DNA of 61,636 bases from Baffinella frigidus (taxonomy: Eukaryota > Cryptophyceae > Cryptomonadales > Baffinellaceae). The DNA is taken from NCBI GenBank assembly GCA_026770585.1, contig MU646836.1, positions 54,992 through 116,627 of the forward strand. Direction: 5' to 3'. A program made the position numbers and the translations under genes. Below are positions 26,001 to 33,449 of the stretch, piece by piece; the stretch's first letter is position 1, and each line of letters starts with the position of its first letter. The notes beneath the pieces are model-generated. The model saw nothing but the letters and a program-made list of their open reading frames with translations. It ran no database searches and was not told the DNA's origin.

Positions 26001-29000
26001 GGCTGAGGGTGTAGGGTTCAGGGTTTAGGGTCCAGAGGCCGGAACCACAGATGGAGCATCCACCTCTCGCATCGTGCCAGACACTCTCTGCGGGTCCTCC
26101 CACGATCCTTGCATTCGCGAATCGGGTGCAGAGTCGGAACCCGGACTTGATGAGTGAAAACGCAGAGGGGTAGACGGCGCATGCGGCCCTCAGACAACGG
26201 GGCTAACCGGCGTGAGTTGAGAGTCTTGAAGTAGGTCTTGATAAGGATATTGCTGATGTCCGCCAGCAAGTCCAGCTCCACGTCGGTCACCTCCTGCCAA
26301 ATCCACGAACACATCAGCCACTCCTGCCAAATTCACGAACACATCAGCCACTCCTGCCCAATCCACGAACACATCAGCCACTCCTGCCCAATTCACGCAC
26401 ACCTCAGCCTGCCCAATCCAGGCACTCCTCAGCCACGGTACCCCACCGGGACAAGAGAATGGTGCCGACTGCGCCTGCAACGTGCCACTCACATCGGACT
26501 GACGCCGCCAAATTTTCGCGGAAAGCGTGTTGGTCAGATGCACCGGGGCGGGGGAAGGGGTATTTACGGAGAAAAAGCGCTTCGGGACATTGACAACGGG
26601 CACAAGACCTTGATGACGAGGACCATGTCCCCGAAGGCAATGGCGATGTCCGGGATGAGCATGTTGGCCCCGGCGTCGTCAGGCTCCTCAATCGAATCGG
26701 ATGCCCCGAGCGCGTCCTGCACAAGCTTCGAAAACGATTCCCACACCTCGACTAGCTTCTCCTCCCCGAAAATCGCCTTGATGGGTCCCGCGAGCTGCGC
26801 ATACCCCTTGATCAGGAGTCCCTTGGCCTTGATCCCCCGATCCAGGCTCTGCAGCTTCTTGTGTTCCTCCAGAACGTCGAGGAGCAGCTTCCGCTGGTTT
26901 GGCGCGTCAGCCAGGAGGAAACGGAAGCCCCCCAGCCACGCCTGCAGCGCCCCCATTGCCGGTATCGCGAGCTCTCTGTGCGAGGAAAGAGCGAGCTCCA
27001 GCAGGCCCCTGCACCTGCACGCGTGCAACACAACCGTCTTCAGCGCACCCCGCACGCATGGTTGTCCTCCGCTTTCGCAGGTAACAACCATTAAGTAACA
27101 TCCAGAAAGTCTGACTGGTGGACAGAGCTCGCACCAAGGGTGCCGGGCAGATGCTCGACCGCGGCTGCGACTGGACACACCCTACTCGACTCGGGCGGCG
27201 GAACGCACATTTTGGGGGGTTCGTCATCTCTTCGTTTGGGGGGGTCGGCCTCGAGGAAGTAATCCGAGAAGAGCCGGTGGTGCTCCTCGAGAAGCTGCAT
27301 TTAAAGATAAGGTTTCAGGGTTAGGTTGCAGGGTGCAGGGTTCAGGGTTCAGAGTTCCGGGTTCAGGTTTCAGGGGTTAGGGTGCAGGGTTCAGAGTACA
27401 GGGTGCAGGGTGCAGGGTGCAGGGTTCAGGGTTCAGGGTGCAGAGTGCAGAGTGCAGGGTGCAGGGTGCAGGGTGCAGGGTGCAGGGTGCAGGGTTCAGG
27501 GTCCAGGGTCCAGGGTTCAGGGTTCAGGGTTCAGGGTTTAGGGTTCAAGGTTCAGGGTTGAGGGTGCAGGGTCCCGAGTTCAGGGTTGAGGGTTGATGGT
27601 TCAGGATTCAGGGTTCAGGGTTCAGGGTTCAGGGTGCAGGGTTCGGGGTTTAGAGTTCAGGTTTCGTGGTTTTGAGTCTTGGTGTTAGGGGTTTGGGTTT
27701 AGGGTTTAGGGCTTAGGGCTTAGGGTTTAGTGTTTAGGGTTCAGGGTTCAGGGATTAGGGGTTGGGGTTTAGGGTTTAGGGGTTGGGGTTTAGGGTTTAG
27801 GGTTTAGGGTTTAGGGTGTACGGTGTAGGGTGCAGGGTCCAGGGTCCAGGGTGTAGGGTTTAGAGTTTGGGGTTGAGGTTTACCTACTAAGGTTTGATTA
27901 TTATTTTGTGAAAAGTTGACCTGCATCGCCGCGATCGGGGAGTGGTAGCGCGAGTACTTGCCCTTGCCCCCCATGTCCACCACCGCGACGATCACCTCGA
28001 GATAAATCGACCGCTTCAGCACGTCCTTTACAGTGAACTCTTTCAGAAAATCGACGAGGCATTCCAACGCCCCCGTGAGCTCCTCGGTCAACGTCCCCGG
28101 CTTCTCCGCAGCCTTCTCTCTCTGGAAGAGCAGCAGGGCTTCGACAACCTCCACCATCGCGCTCTCCGCCGCCCGTGGCTGGGCGTCCGACTCGTTCCGC
28201 TTGACCGTCCACTCCCGCACGTGCGGCGCGTACCGAAGGCACATCTTGCTGAGCACGCGCGCCAGCCTGCGCTTCGCGGGGCCGGTGGTGTCGAGCTTCG
28301 TGGACCGCGTGGGGAGGACCAGTCGCCGGTAGATGTTCTGGAACATTTCTCGGTCGAAGTCGCTCCCGCTCTCGGGCAGCTCGACTGCCAGTTCGAGCAC
28401 CGCTGCACATTTCTCGACCTGTGCGGCGTGAAGCGAGTCGAATCATCGTGACGCAATCACCACGATACATTGCATCATCGTGGGGTGGTTTTCGACTGCT
28501 GACGCTACGCGCGAGAACCGGTTTTCAGACGGATGAAGGGGGCGGAGGAGTTTTCTAGACCCCTGAGTTGTTTGCCACGTGGGTGCCGTGCAACCAGCCA
28601 GCGCGCGATTCAATCCGCTCTCTGTTCGTCGGGGCACGCGTGGTGTCAACTGGGGGGGGGGGCTGGAGCTCACAAGCTTGGCAGGCTTGTTGACATTGGC
28701 GATGAGGTGGCGGCAGACAGCCTTGAGGTCCTGCACGCCCTTGGCGTCCGGCAGCACTCCCTTCGTGTTCAGCTCGTCCAGCACCTGCCGACACCCACCA
28801 CCGATCCGCTCATGTGGGGGAAGGATGTTTCCGATCGCGCACTTTTGTGCTGAGGTGCACCGTGTTTGTCGTGGGAGTAAAAAAGGTGAAATATTGAGGT
28901 TGCGGAGGCAAGGGATTTGGAATGAGGAGCAACGCATGCCCGCAGCATCACCCCAGGGAACCCACCTTCATGATGAGGACAAATCCGTTGAAGCGGCTCT

Positions 29001-29745
29001 CGGCATCCTCAGAGAAGGTGCGCCCGTCAGTGGAGGGTCTTTTGTCCACGAATCGGAGCAGGCCGCTCTTGACGTCGAGAAGCGATAGCGCGAGGCTCCC
29101 TGCAGCGCGAGAACGTGATGTTAGGCGCGCACTCTACGCCGACCATTGATCTCGAACCCCCGCTCGTTGGGCGGGGCGGAGGATGCCGCCACGCAGTTCC
29201 CAGCTCCGAGGGAGAACCGGCCCTCCCGTATGCCACACGCTCCGCAACTGAGCGGTGCCTGTTCCTCACGAGCTCAGATGGGGTGTAGGGGATATCTCAC
29301 CGATATCCTCTGCCCCGCCCAACGACGTGATCGATACGGCGTGATCGATGTCGGCGAGTGTTTCCTGTGCGGAGAGGAAGCGAGTAATGAGAGCTCCAGC
29401 GGGAGGGATCGGCACTTCAGCCCTGGGTTTGGTGGGGTCACGACCCCGACAGGCCGGAGCTTCCCTCCATCTTTGTGCGCAGAACGTTGCGCCCCATTTT
29501 GAGCAGGGGAGGGGAACTTACCTCCGCCGCAGCGGGCTTGTCCAGCAGCTTGCGCAGCAGCCGCTCCACTGTCGCGATACACAACCACGTTCAGCAGCAG
29601 AGAGAGAAAGAAGAGGCAATGTCTGTTGTGCAGCGCAGCTGATGTGAGTCCAGCCTTCTCTTCCAAGAAATTTTCCCTGGGCCAGGGCCGGGGGGGGTGA
29701 AGCTCTCGCTAGATGGGCTGGGGCGTCACCTCCCGCGATGTCCAT
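111..29745 (-). CDS. PRKDC: DNA-dependent protein kinase catalytic subunit (DNA-PKcs), 59 exons, 3' part beyond the window
   Basis: DNA-PKcs is the giant PI3K-like kinase recruited by Ku to DNA double-strand breaks for non-homologous end joining in the nucleus. The gene is read on the minus strand as a collinear chain of 59 exons (coordinates in the segment entries), about 3,200 codons, ordered as in the human protein from its N-terminus to the start of the FAT domain. Diagnostic blocks include GYAQLAGPIKAI, SLVCIVEKLDFSF, RVVRMLGQLG, VAAGELLHALV, VLEMDPINRNECM, TPMFAAGGTFSQSSQ, LRRDYRSGE and VPDVMINFADILQPL. Nearly every junction has GT and AG and a matching codon phase, which is hard to get by chance. 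The start ATG at 29,745 opens a 16-nt exon. One exon is probably lost in the N gap, and one small exon between 2,315 and 1,568 is unresolved because the phases disagree. The rest of FAT, the kinase domain and FATC would lie left of base 1. Family assignment is from remembered similarity; ATM, ATR or mTOR fit much worse. Confidence 0.93.
356..650 (-). pseudogene. Two degenerate copies of the start of the DNA-PKcs exon 111-232
   Basis: Copies at about 356-415 and 597-650 repeat the exon's first 50 nt (TTCCTCAAAATCATCATCAC on the minus strand). The first copy keeps an acceptor-like GGCAG but reaches a stop after DTDVFDI; the second has lost the acceptor. Both lie in the intron upstream of the true exon. 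Confidence 0.8.
2110..2300 (+). repeat. GTTGAGT tandem array in DNA-PKcs intron
   Basis: Short GGGTTTAG stretch, then about 14 units of GTTGAGT ending just before the donor at 2314. Confidence 0.95.
3113..5745 (-). CDS. PRKDC: DNA-PKcs segment 8: linker and basic region after ABCDE
   Basis: Exons: 5641-5745, 5220-5369, 4945-5016, 4466-4535, 3649-3782, 3113-3253. After an acidic linker (MEGDDYMENQTLQANQ) comes a basic helix (FKNIKKRDDEEGRSVAKQVE), then RNIKMLRRDYRSGE (human QVVLYRSYRHGDLP), VPDVMINFADILQPLQQLAL (human [20 protein letters not shown]), IAKLAVTAIVSSWAEEE (human IIAKQLFSSLFSGILKE) and VAYAAGLHVPAKTVVDASKK (human [20 protein letters not shown] region). Codon phases agree throughout, including a phase-1 junction at 4466/3782. 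The intron at 4090-4460 is GGGTTTAG-like repeat. Confidence 0.9.
4090..4460 (+). repeat. Degenerate telomere-like array in a DNA-PKcs intron
   Basis: GGGTTTAG-type repeat on the plus strand, abutting the donor of the exon at 4466-4535. Confidence 0.95.
5990..6149 (-). CDS. PRKDC: DNA-PKcs exon with ABCDE-like autophosphorylation cluster
   Basis: This 160-nt exon starts with SIPMTPMF, the counterpart of human VLTPMF, and continues through four SQ motifs and one TQ: TFSQSSQGFSQGSQAP, then a glycine-rich linker and ILATQEPP. In human DNA-PKcs the T2609 (ABCDE) cluster of SQ/TQ sites directly follows VLTPMF, so order, motif and spacing all agree. In the human enzyme phosphorylation of this cluster opens DNA ends for processing. 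The exon is joined in phase to ESRITTDFSG upstream and to VSGGDETMEGDDYMEN downstream. Function in this organism is inferred. Confidence 0.88.
6473..8474 (-). CDS. PRKDC: DNA-PKcs segment 7: last HEAT exons before the ABCDE-like cluster
   Basis: Exons: 8263-8474, 7874-8004, 7541-7630, 7186-7320, 6978-7051, 6473-6577. FPIVVECFTHPDPPSKLWAL matches the human NPVVEFVSHPSTTCREQ stretch; ILVLGLKDASHSIQQHCFRW matches [37 protein letters not shown] plus WLGFLLNLDP matches LDRLLALNSLYSPKIE plus ATNFLLEM. The last exon ends ESRITTDFSG, joining in phase to SIPMTPMF of the next exon as human EYTIDSDWRFRST joins VLTPMF. The exons ending at 8263 and 7541 have partial copies of their last 20-25 nt just inside the next intron. 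Confidence 0.85.
8680..11123 (-). CDS. PRKDC: DNA-PKcs segment 6: HEAT region between the two SQ clusters
   Basis: Exons: about 10973-11123, 10472-10671, 9835-10084, 9466-9624, 8680-9284. The first carries VLEMDPINRNECM (human LELEMDELNRHECM), one of the clearest matches in the gene; its donor could be ATG|GT at 10973 or slightly further 3', since the following VAVPLSQLDLL also resembles the human protein. CPSWEMKEP matches human LPSWMKFL; RMLINFQKHVLSLP matches RLLNFLMKHVFHP; DYRSFQHVRVLWKKW matches EYFQALVNNMSFVRY. The 605-nt exon covers the human AAAAEVLGLILRYV region (GLKPAARLCGLIVACV) and a lysine-rich helix (KRRKKQAKKV). Confidence 0.88.
11439..11554 (-). CDS. PRKDC: DNA-PKcs exon with six SQ motifs at the place of the PQR autophosphorylation cluster
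   Basis: This 116-nt exon reads VDSVAAFGVKKEVKA and then a short low-complexity tract, SSQSQTLSQSQSQGGSSQS, with six SQ dipeptides. SQ/TQ is the preferred target of PI3K-like kinases. The exon follows WAELIDIQEPFK and precedes VLEMDPINRNECM, so it lies where human DNA-PKcs carries its serine-rich PQR cluster (between KYIEIRKEA and LEMDELNRHECM). Acceptor (CAG), donor (CAG|GTAGAG) and phases fit both neighbours. That the residues are phosphorylated is inference from position and motif. Confidence 0.82.
11825..14524 (-). CDS. PRKDC: DNA-PKcs segment 5: exons before the PQR-like cluster
   Basis: Exons: 14387-14524, 13862-14077, 12350-12559, 11825-11908, all phase 0. Contents include ALDELVLHLPQEEASSFLDA, AEEMLNLLAVKDEEN (equivalent of the human segment around KILDVMYSRLPKDD), a charged exon with LREKKAKTQSPARKEV followed by LSEKSVNFYKS (human LKFYQGFLFSEK region), and WAELIDIQEPFK (human FENLIDLKRRY). 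The introns between these exons hold 0.7-1.3 kb of GGGTTTAG-like repeat (12580-13855, 14090-14385, 14535-14785). Confidence 0.87.
11940..12075. repeat. GA microsatellite
   Basis: GAGAGA tracts with an ATATATAT core inside a DNA-PKcs intron; TTAAGAGACGTRTCAACTTGCACA flanks it on both sides as a direct repeat (about 11957 and 12077). Confidence 0.9.
12580..13855 (+). repeat. Degenerate telomere-like array in a DNA-PKcs intron
   Basis: About 1.3 kb of GGGTTTAG with many variants (GGGTTTGG, GGGTTCAG, GGGTTGAG) on the plus strand, i.e. CTAAACCC in the transcript. Fills most of the intron between exons 13862-14077 and 12350-12559. Confidence 0.95.
14090..14385 (+). repeat. Variant array, hexa/heptamer TATAGGG / TATCGGG
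   Basis: From GGGTTTAG the unit changes to a regular GGGTATA / GGGTATC array (14160-14340) in the same intron, showing local homogenisation of one variant. Confidence 0.95.
14535..14785 (+). repeat. GGGTTTC-type array next to the 463-codon exon
   Basis: GGGTTTGGGGT repeats pass into a homogeneous GGGTTTC run (14710-14765) that ends at the exon donor. Confidence 0.9.
14785..16173 (-). CDS. PRKDC: DNA-PKcs segment 4: exceptional 463-codon exon (HEAT / NUC194 region)
   Basis: A single open exon of 1,389 nt, more than twice as long as any other exon of this gene. It begins after a CCCAG acceptor (EETLAFRGETANFLF) and runs through LVERHTLEAMVLCLIAPAEL, matching the human stretch before LMRVLVQTLCEP, to FLDTTNQA, matching human ELFQSSFRRIA. 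No enzymatic motif is expected or seen; the segment is an alpha-solenoid. The proposed donor is AGCCCT|GTCCTA in phase 0, which joins correctly to the exon at 14387-14524; a non-canonical GC donor a few codons earlier is possible. A long antisense open frame here (plus strand, 14842-16746) is a shadow caused by high G+C. Confidence 0.9.
16453..20369 (-). CDS. PRKDC: DNA-PKcs segment 3: middle HEAT region
   Basis: Exons: 20241-20369, 19831-19908, 19437-19516, 19183-19313, 18721-18779, 18450-18536, 18115-18155, 17732-17798, 17466-17557, 16931-17219, 16453-16566. VAAGELLHALV resumes after the gap at the position of human VAACELLHSMV; SQLFRPRFEEMIRWF matches human RQLYEPLVMQLIHWF; MLEAIFEGLGSTSNTKLRE matches human LLEAILDGIVDPVDSTLRD; FLLRRLYGLLNHP matches human LFKRLYSLALHP; KRIGAFRVIERF matches KRLGASLAFNNI. 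The 67-nt exon at 17732-17798 was found only because the phases of its neighbours required one, and it supplies the charged stretch RTRREETKDK. All eleven exons are in phase. Confidence 0.9.
17970..18110 (+). repeat. GGGTGTA tandem array in DNA-PKcs intron
   Basis: Nearly pure GGGTGTA heptamers ending five bases from the donor at 18114. Confidence 0.95.
20742..21350. other. Assembly gap (609 N) inside the DNA-PKcs gene
   Basis: A run of N flanked by G homopolymers (about 10 G on the left, 20 G on the right). The exon on the right ends at human position RVVQMLGSLGG and the exon on the left of the gap resumes at human VAACELLH, so roughly 50-60 residues of coding sequence are unaccounted for and probably lie in the gap. 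Apparent ORFs running through the N are artefacts. Confidence 0.98.
21375..25981 (-). CDS. PRKDC: DNA-PKcs segment 2: N-terminal HEAT array up to the assembly gap
   Basis: Exons: 25672-25981, 24986-25090, 24486-24593, 24135-24260, 23469-23606, 22923-23078, 22645-22728, 22053-22136, 21632-21783, 21375-21470. Matching blocks to human DNA-PKcs are SLVCIVEKLDFSF (human VLKIVEKLDLTL), VKPLYSGFLKLLS (human LPLISGFYKLLS), ASCYEFVLSVP (human ASCLTFLLSLP), FECLERWL (human LNALEEWS), LPEVLPLLDPYL (human DILPCLDGYL) and RVVRMLGQLG (human RVVQMLGSLG). The exon at 21632-21783 ends in a lysine-rich stretch (GAKKRSAKAKAASKK). The donor at 24985 is itself telomere-like repeat (CAG|GTTTAGGG). The exon ending at 21375 abuts a poly-G run and the N gap, so the next exon is missing. 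Confidence 0.9.
23291..23393. mobile_element. MITE-like element, copy 1 (intact inverted repeats)
   Basis: 103 bp bounded by a perfect 17-bp terminal inverted repeat (ATCCCTTAAGTGGCGAG). The interior has the palindromic core GGGCCCTACGGTAGGGC. No coding capacity. Lies in a DNA-PKcs intron. Confidence 0.8.
23780..24130 (+). repeat. GGGTTTC / GGGTTCC degenerate array in DNA-PKcs intron
   Basis: Plus-strand G-rich array ending at the donor of exon 24135-24260. Confidence 0.9.
24807..24908. mobile_element. MITE-like element, copy 2
   Basis: Same architecture as the element at 23291: CACTTGAGTGGTCAG at the left, CTGGCCACTTGAAGGACAG at the right, interior GGCCCTACGCAGG and CCATACGGTACGGC. More diverged. 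Confidence 0.7.
25105..25430. repeat. 32-bp minisatellite next to a DNA-PKcs acceptor
   Basis: About ten near-identical head-to-tail units of 32 bp (core CATCAGGGCCAAACGTCACC), with one-base variants. It starts about 15 bp upstream (in gene direction) of the exon at 24986-25090. Confidence 0.95.
26208..29745 (-). CDS. PRKDC: DNA-PKcs segment 1: start codon and N-terminal HEAT array
   Basis: Exons (minus strand, 5' to 3'): 29730-29745, 29522-29568, 29301-29364, 28966-29099, 28674-28784, 27921-28418, 27209-27294, 26609-27008, 26208-26293. The first exon encodes only MDIAG plus one base and joins in phase to VERLLRKLLDKPAAAE and then ETLADIDHAVSITSLGG, which parallels the human N-terminus around LLRLQETLSAADRC. 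SGLLRFVDKRP matches the human FGLLVFVRKS region. The exon at 26609-27008 carries GYAQLAGPIKAI, equivalent to human GYGLFAGPCKVI. Sequence is helical, HEAT-repeat-like, without catalytic residues. Phases agree at all nine junctions. The start is chosen because the 5-codon exon is the only upstream ATG I found whose donor phase fits exon 2; a longer 5' model cannot be excluded. Confidence 0.9.
26293..26425. repeat. 30-bp minisatellite next to a DNA-PKcs acceptor
   Basis: Four to five units of 30 bp (core ACACATCAGCCACTCCTGCC). Read on the minus strand each unit contains GGCAGGAG, a copy of the true acceptor and first bases of exon 26208-26293. Confidence 0.9.
27305..27885 (+). repeat. GGGTGCA / GGGTTCA array in DNA-PKcs intron
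   Basis: About 0.6 kb of heptamers in which GGGTGCA and GGGTTCA dominate, fading into GGGTTTA near the donor at 27920. Confidence 0.95.
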
Positions 29746-30359
29746 CGTTGCCAGAGCACGCTCACCGCTTCCAAGAAGGAATTTGGGCTCCGCCCAACGT
29801 TCCCCCCCGTCCACCTAGAGTGCGACACAATATTCGAAATATACGAATCATATGGGAGGGGGGCATTTTAGAGTCAATTTATTCAGGTGTTCTGCTCTTT
29901 TTCACCAAAAGTTGACAACCCACCCGCAATAATGAACAAACGGCTCCAGGGACGAACATTGAATACACCCCCAAAATACCTTGACAGATAAACTGATATA
30001 CGGTCACTCAGGATCTTCTCCCCATGCGGAGGCCGACACCAGCTGCGGCAGTATCCTGCTTCGCACCCCCGTGCTCGTTCTCGCCCCTCACCTCCGGTGG
30101 GCGCAGGGGGTTGCCTGCCCCCGAATCGAGCTTCTCCACCGTTCGGCGAAAACCTCGTGGCGGCGAAATCCTCCTCGCGGTGCAGCTTCTGCTTTCCCAG
30201 ACTTTGCGGCATGGTCGCGCACCGACCCTGCCGGCATCCCATGCGGCGCTGCGAGGGGGCAGGTTGTCGCCTTGGGCCGGCAGAGCGGGTGTGCAGGTGA
30301 ACGCCGCCGGTAATCCAGCTGACCATCCTCTCGCACCAACTCCTTCGGAAGCGGGGGAG
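29746..30359. promoter_or_regulatory. Divergent intergenic region between DNA-PKcs (minus) and the TrmH-type gene (plus)
   Basis: About 0.6 kb separates the DNA-PKcs start codon from the first plausible exon of the plus-strand methyltransferase. It must hold both 5' ends. It contains an AT-richer stretch at about 29820-30000 with ATATACGAATCATATG. Both strands are open in several frames, so the true 5' end of the plus-strand gene could reach back to about 30024. I see no certain TATA box or initiator. Confidence 0.45.
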
Positions 30360-32735
30360 GGACGCACCAACGTCTGGTTGCGGTACGTCTTTGAGGGGGG
30401 CAAAATCACGCGCGACTCGAAGCTCGTCCGCCTGGAGCTCAACGAGGACGAGCAGCTCGTCCTTCCGGCGGAACGCATCCTTCAAGAACTTGCGGATGAG
30501 GGCGTGGACCTCTCTTACTTCATTCCCGGTGTCTACGACGATGTTCTGAAAGGGTTCTATACTCTTGAAAAGGGATCCTCGTTCAACCTCTCCCAGAAGG
30601 CTCAGCGCCGGGTGCAGCCACCCTATACCCTATACCCTAAACCCTAAACCCTAAACCCTGAACCCCAAACCCTAAACCCTGAACCCTAAACCTTAAACCC
30701 TAAACCCCATACCCTGAACCCTAAACGGAACTGCGCCTCTCGAATCGGCAGATTGACGTGAGGCTCATGGCTCCCAACAAGCCGCAGCCTTCTGTCGTCG
30801 GGACGCAGGATGACGGCTACTTCCAGGTTTGCTCTCAACCCGAAACCCTAAACACAAAACCAATAAAAAAACTCAACTCTAAACCCTCAACCCCAAAACC
30901 TAAACCCTAAACCCTACAGCCTTTACCCTCAACTCTAAACCCTAAAACCTAAACCCCAACCCCTAAACCCTATACCCTACAACCTGTAACCTAAAACCTA
31001 TTGCCTAAAACCTAACACCTACATCCTAAACCCTAAACCCTAAACCCTAAAACCAAAACCCTACACCCTAAATCCTGAACCCGAAACCCGAAACTCTAAA
31101 CTCTAAACCCCAAACCCTGAACCCTAACCCCCAATCTCCAAGTCCTGAACCCGAAACCCTACTTGCAGATCGGCGTCGTTGGAGTCAAGACCGAGGTACA
31201 GCAGCACCCACCACCCCTTGCCTTACTTGCCAGATGTGCTCAGAGGTGTGCGGGCATGCGAGGGGGGGTTAAACCTGGGAGTGTGTTGATCACCCGAAGA
31301 TTGTACCACGCTGGTCGCCAACCTTCGCGGCGGGTGGCCTTGCATGTGGGGTGTTGAGGGCAGGGTTGTGGATCATTCATTACGCAACCCCCCAACCCCC
31401 AACCCCAAACCGCCGCAGGGAGTGGTTTGCCGGGGCTGGGCTGCCTGAACCAAGCACGGCCTCTCAGCCCTCACCCCTAAACTGTCCCCTAACCTGTCCC
31501 TACCCCTAAACTGACCCCCCCCCGCAGGGGAACATAGGCACGCTGTGGCGATCAGCGTACCAGATGGGGGCCGCAGGCATCTTCATGATAGGCCACCGCT
31601 TCGCTCATGCACGTTCCCCGCCCCCCATCCCCTCTCGCGTTTTCGGCCCGCTGTGTGTCCGGGAACACCGTATATGTCCTCGTATATAAAGGACCTTCCG
31701 CGATGCGCTGGGTGTGTTTTGCTGCACCTGGGCAGGATCTGCCTGCCTCGTCACTCGGGGCGGGGTTGGAGTGCTCTGTAACAACCTGAATTTCGCCACT
31801 TTATTGGTATCCAACAACTTTCATGAGTGCCGGGAGAGGTGAAGAAACCTATGATTTGTCGTTCGAAATCCAGAAGTGATCTATCGCAACAAATTCAGAA
31901 ATCGAGCTGGTGCACAGCGTCAAGGCTACCCTGATTGAGCGGGTGGGGAGCAGACGGCGCCAGACATCACCATCGCATACTCGAAGATCCCGCTGGTCGA
32001 ATACCCCGCGTGGAACGACTTCGCGCGATCCGCACCCTACTCAGCCACGTGGGTTGCTGTCGAGATGGGCGGGGAGCCGCTCGAGACGTTCGAGCATCCC
32101 AAGCGTGCGGTCTCAGCCCCCCGACCAAGACCGTGTTTGGGGTCGAGGGTCAAGGATTTAGGATTTAGGATTTAGGGTGTGGGAGTTATCGTGTAGGATG
32201 AGCATGGCGCAGCAGGGTTGAGGGTGTAGGGTTTAGGGCCCTTGCTGAACCATGCGTGTCGCATATGTTTCGAGATGCCCCCCAGGCCGGTGACAGTGGC
32301 GGCGTGCAGGTGTACATCCTCGGTTCGGAGGACAACGGGCTGCCAGGGAGCGTGGTCAAGGCTTGCCACAAGACCGTCTCGCTCCCCTCGGTGCGCTACC
32401 CGAGAGATGGGAGTTCTCATTCACGACCAACTGGTCCGGATCCACCTCATCACTGAGAGGATTTCAGTGGCCCGGCCTCGCGCCATGGGAGTTTGAATTC
32501 CCTTTGGACAGCGGAGGCGTGCCACAAGACTGTGTTACTCCCCTCGGTGTGCTGAACCGCTAGCCTGGTGTCGCTCACCTCGGGGTGCTGAACCGGTCAC
32601 TGTGGAACCGGTAACTTGAATTGACTTTGGCAGGTACGGTACCCAAGCTTCAACGTGGCCGTCGCAGGAAGCATCATCATGTACGACCGCCTCGCCAAGC
32701 AGGTCGCCCCCCCCTGCCAAAACTCTAAACCCTGA
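30360..32735 (+). CDS. SpoU/TrmH-family RNA 2'-O-methyltransferase, multi-exon
   Basis: SPOUT-fold enzymes of this family transfer a methyl group from S-adenosylmethionine to ribose 2'-OH of tRNA or rRNA. Exons: about 30360-30611, 30752-30826, 31169-31195 (27 nt), 31528-31612, 31964-32109, 32310-32390, 32634-32702, then open to a stop at 32733-32735. Motif 1 is GNIGTLWRSAYQMGA, with the conserved N and R; motif 2 is VYILGSEDNGLPGSVV; motif 3 is YPSFNVAVAGSIIMYDRLAK. All three SPOUT motifs are in order and phases agree from 30752 on. The 5' exon (LRYVFEGGKITRDSKLVRLE) is open and in phase but not recognisable. The start codon is not resolved. Target RNA unknown. Confidence 0.88.
30618..31165 (+). 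repeat. CCCTAAA-like arrays in two introns of the TrmH-type gene
   Basis: 30618-30725 and 30835-31165 are degenerate CCCTAAA on the plus strand, the sense strand of this gene, flanking the exon at 30752-30826. Confidence 0.95.
31169..31195 (+). CDS. 27-nt microexon of the TrmH-type gene
   Basis: TTGCAG acceptor, nine codons IGVVGVKTE, then GTACAG donor, phase 0 on both sides. It supplies the strand leading into motif 1 (GVVGVKTE-GNIGTLWRSA). Without it the SPOUT fold would lack its first strand, so it is not optional. Confidence 0.85.
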
Positions 32736-32799
32736 ACCCAAGCCTAAAGCCCCCCCTGCCCCGGCATGACCTGCTGAGCCCCCCCACTTCTCACGCGGG

Positions 32800-33240
32800 C
32801 CCTCGCCGCCCTGAACCCTCAACACAAAACCCTAAACCTTAAACTCTAAACTCTAAACCCTAAACCCTACACCCTCAACCCTAAACCCTAAACCCTAAAC
32901 CCTAATCCCTAATTCCTGAACCCTCAACACTCAATCCTGACTCCGAAACCCTTAATCCTAAACCCTAAAACCTAAACCCTCAACCCAAACCCAAACCTCA
33001 AAATCCTCAACCTTGAACCCTACACCCCAAACCCTAACCTCAACCCTAAACCCTAAACCCTAAACCCTAAACCCTAAACCCTAAACCCCAAATCCCAAAT
33101 CATGAACCCTCAACCCCTGAACCCCAAACCCTAAACCCTTAATCCCAACCCCTAAAATCTAAACCCTAAACCCTAAACCCTAAACCCTAAACCCGAAACC
33201 CGAAACCCCAAACCCTAAACCCCAAACCCTGAACCTTGAA
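32800..33240 (+). repeat. CCCTAAA-like array downstream of the TrmH-type gene
   Basis: Degenerate CCCTAAA / CCCTCAA on the plus strand just 3' of the stop codon. Confidence 0.95.
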
Positions 33241-33351
33241 CCGGCTCGTGCACACAACTTGCGCGTCCATAGTTGGGTCCACTGACTGCGACCAGGCACT
33301 TTTCGCGCGAGGCGCCACGCTGCTGTGCGAGGAACAATTGCTTTTGGCGTC

Positions 33352-33449
33352 CCCTTGAGTGGCGGTCGGGCGAATATTCGCCCCAACTCGCCCCAGGCAG
33401 GTCCCAGGGCCCTACCGTAGGGCGTATGAGCCTACTCGCCACTTGAGGG
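33352..33449. mobile_element. MITE-like element, copy 3
   Basis: CCCTTGAGTGGC at the left, GCCACTTGAGGG at the right, interior AGGGCCCTACCGTAGGGC identical in design to copy 1. Confidence 0.75.
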
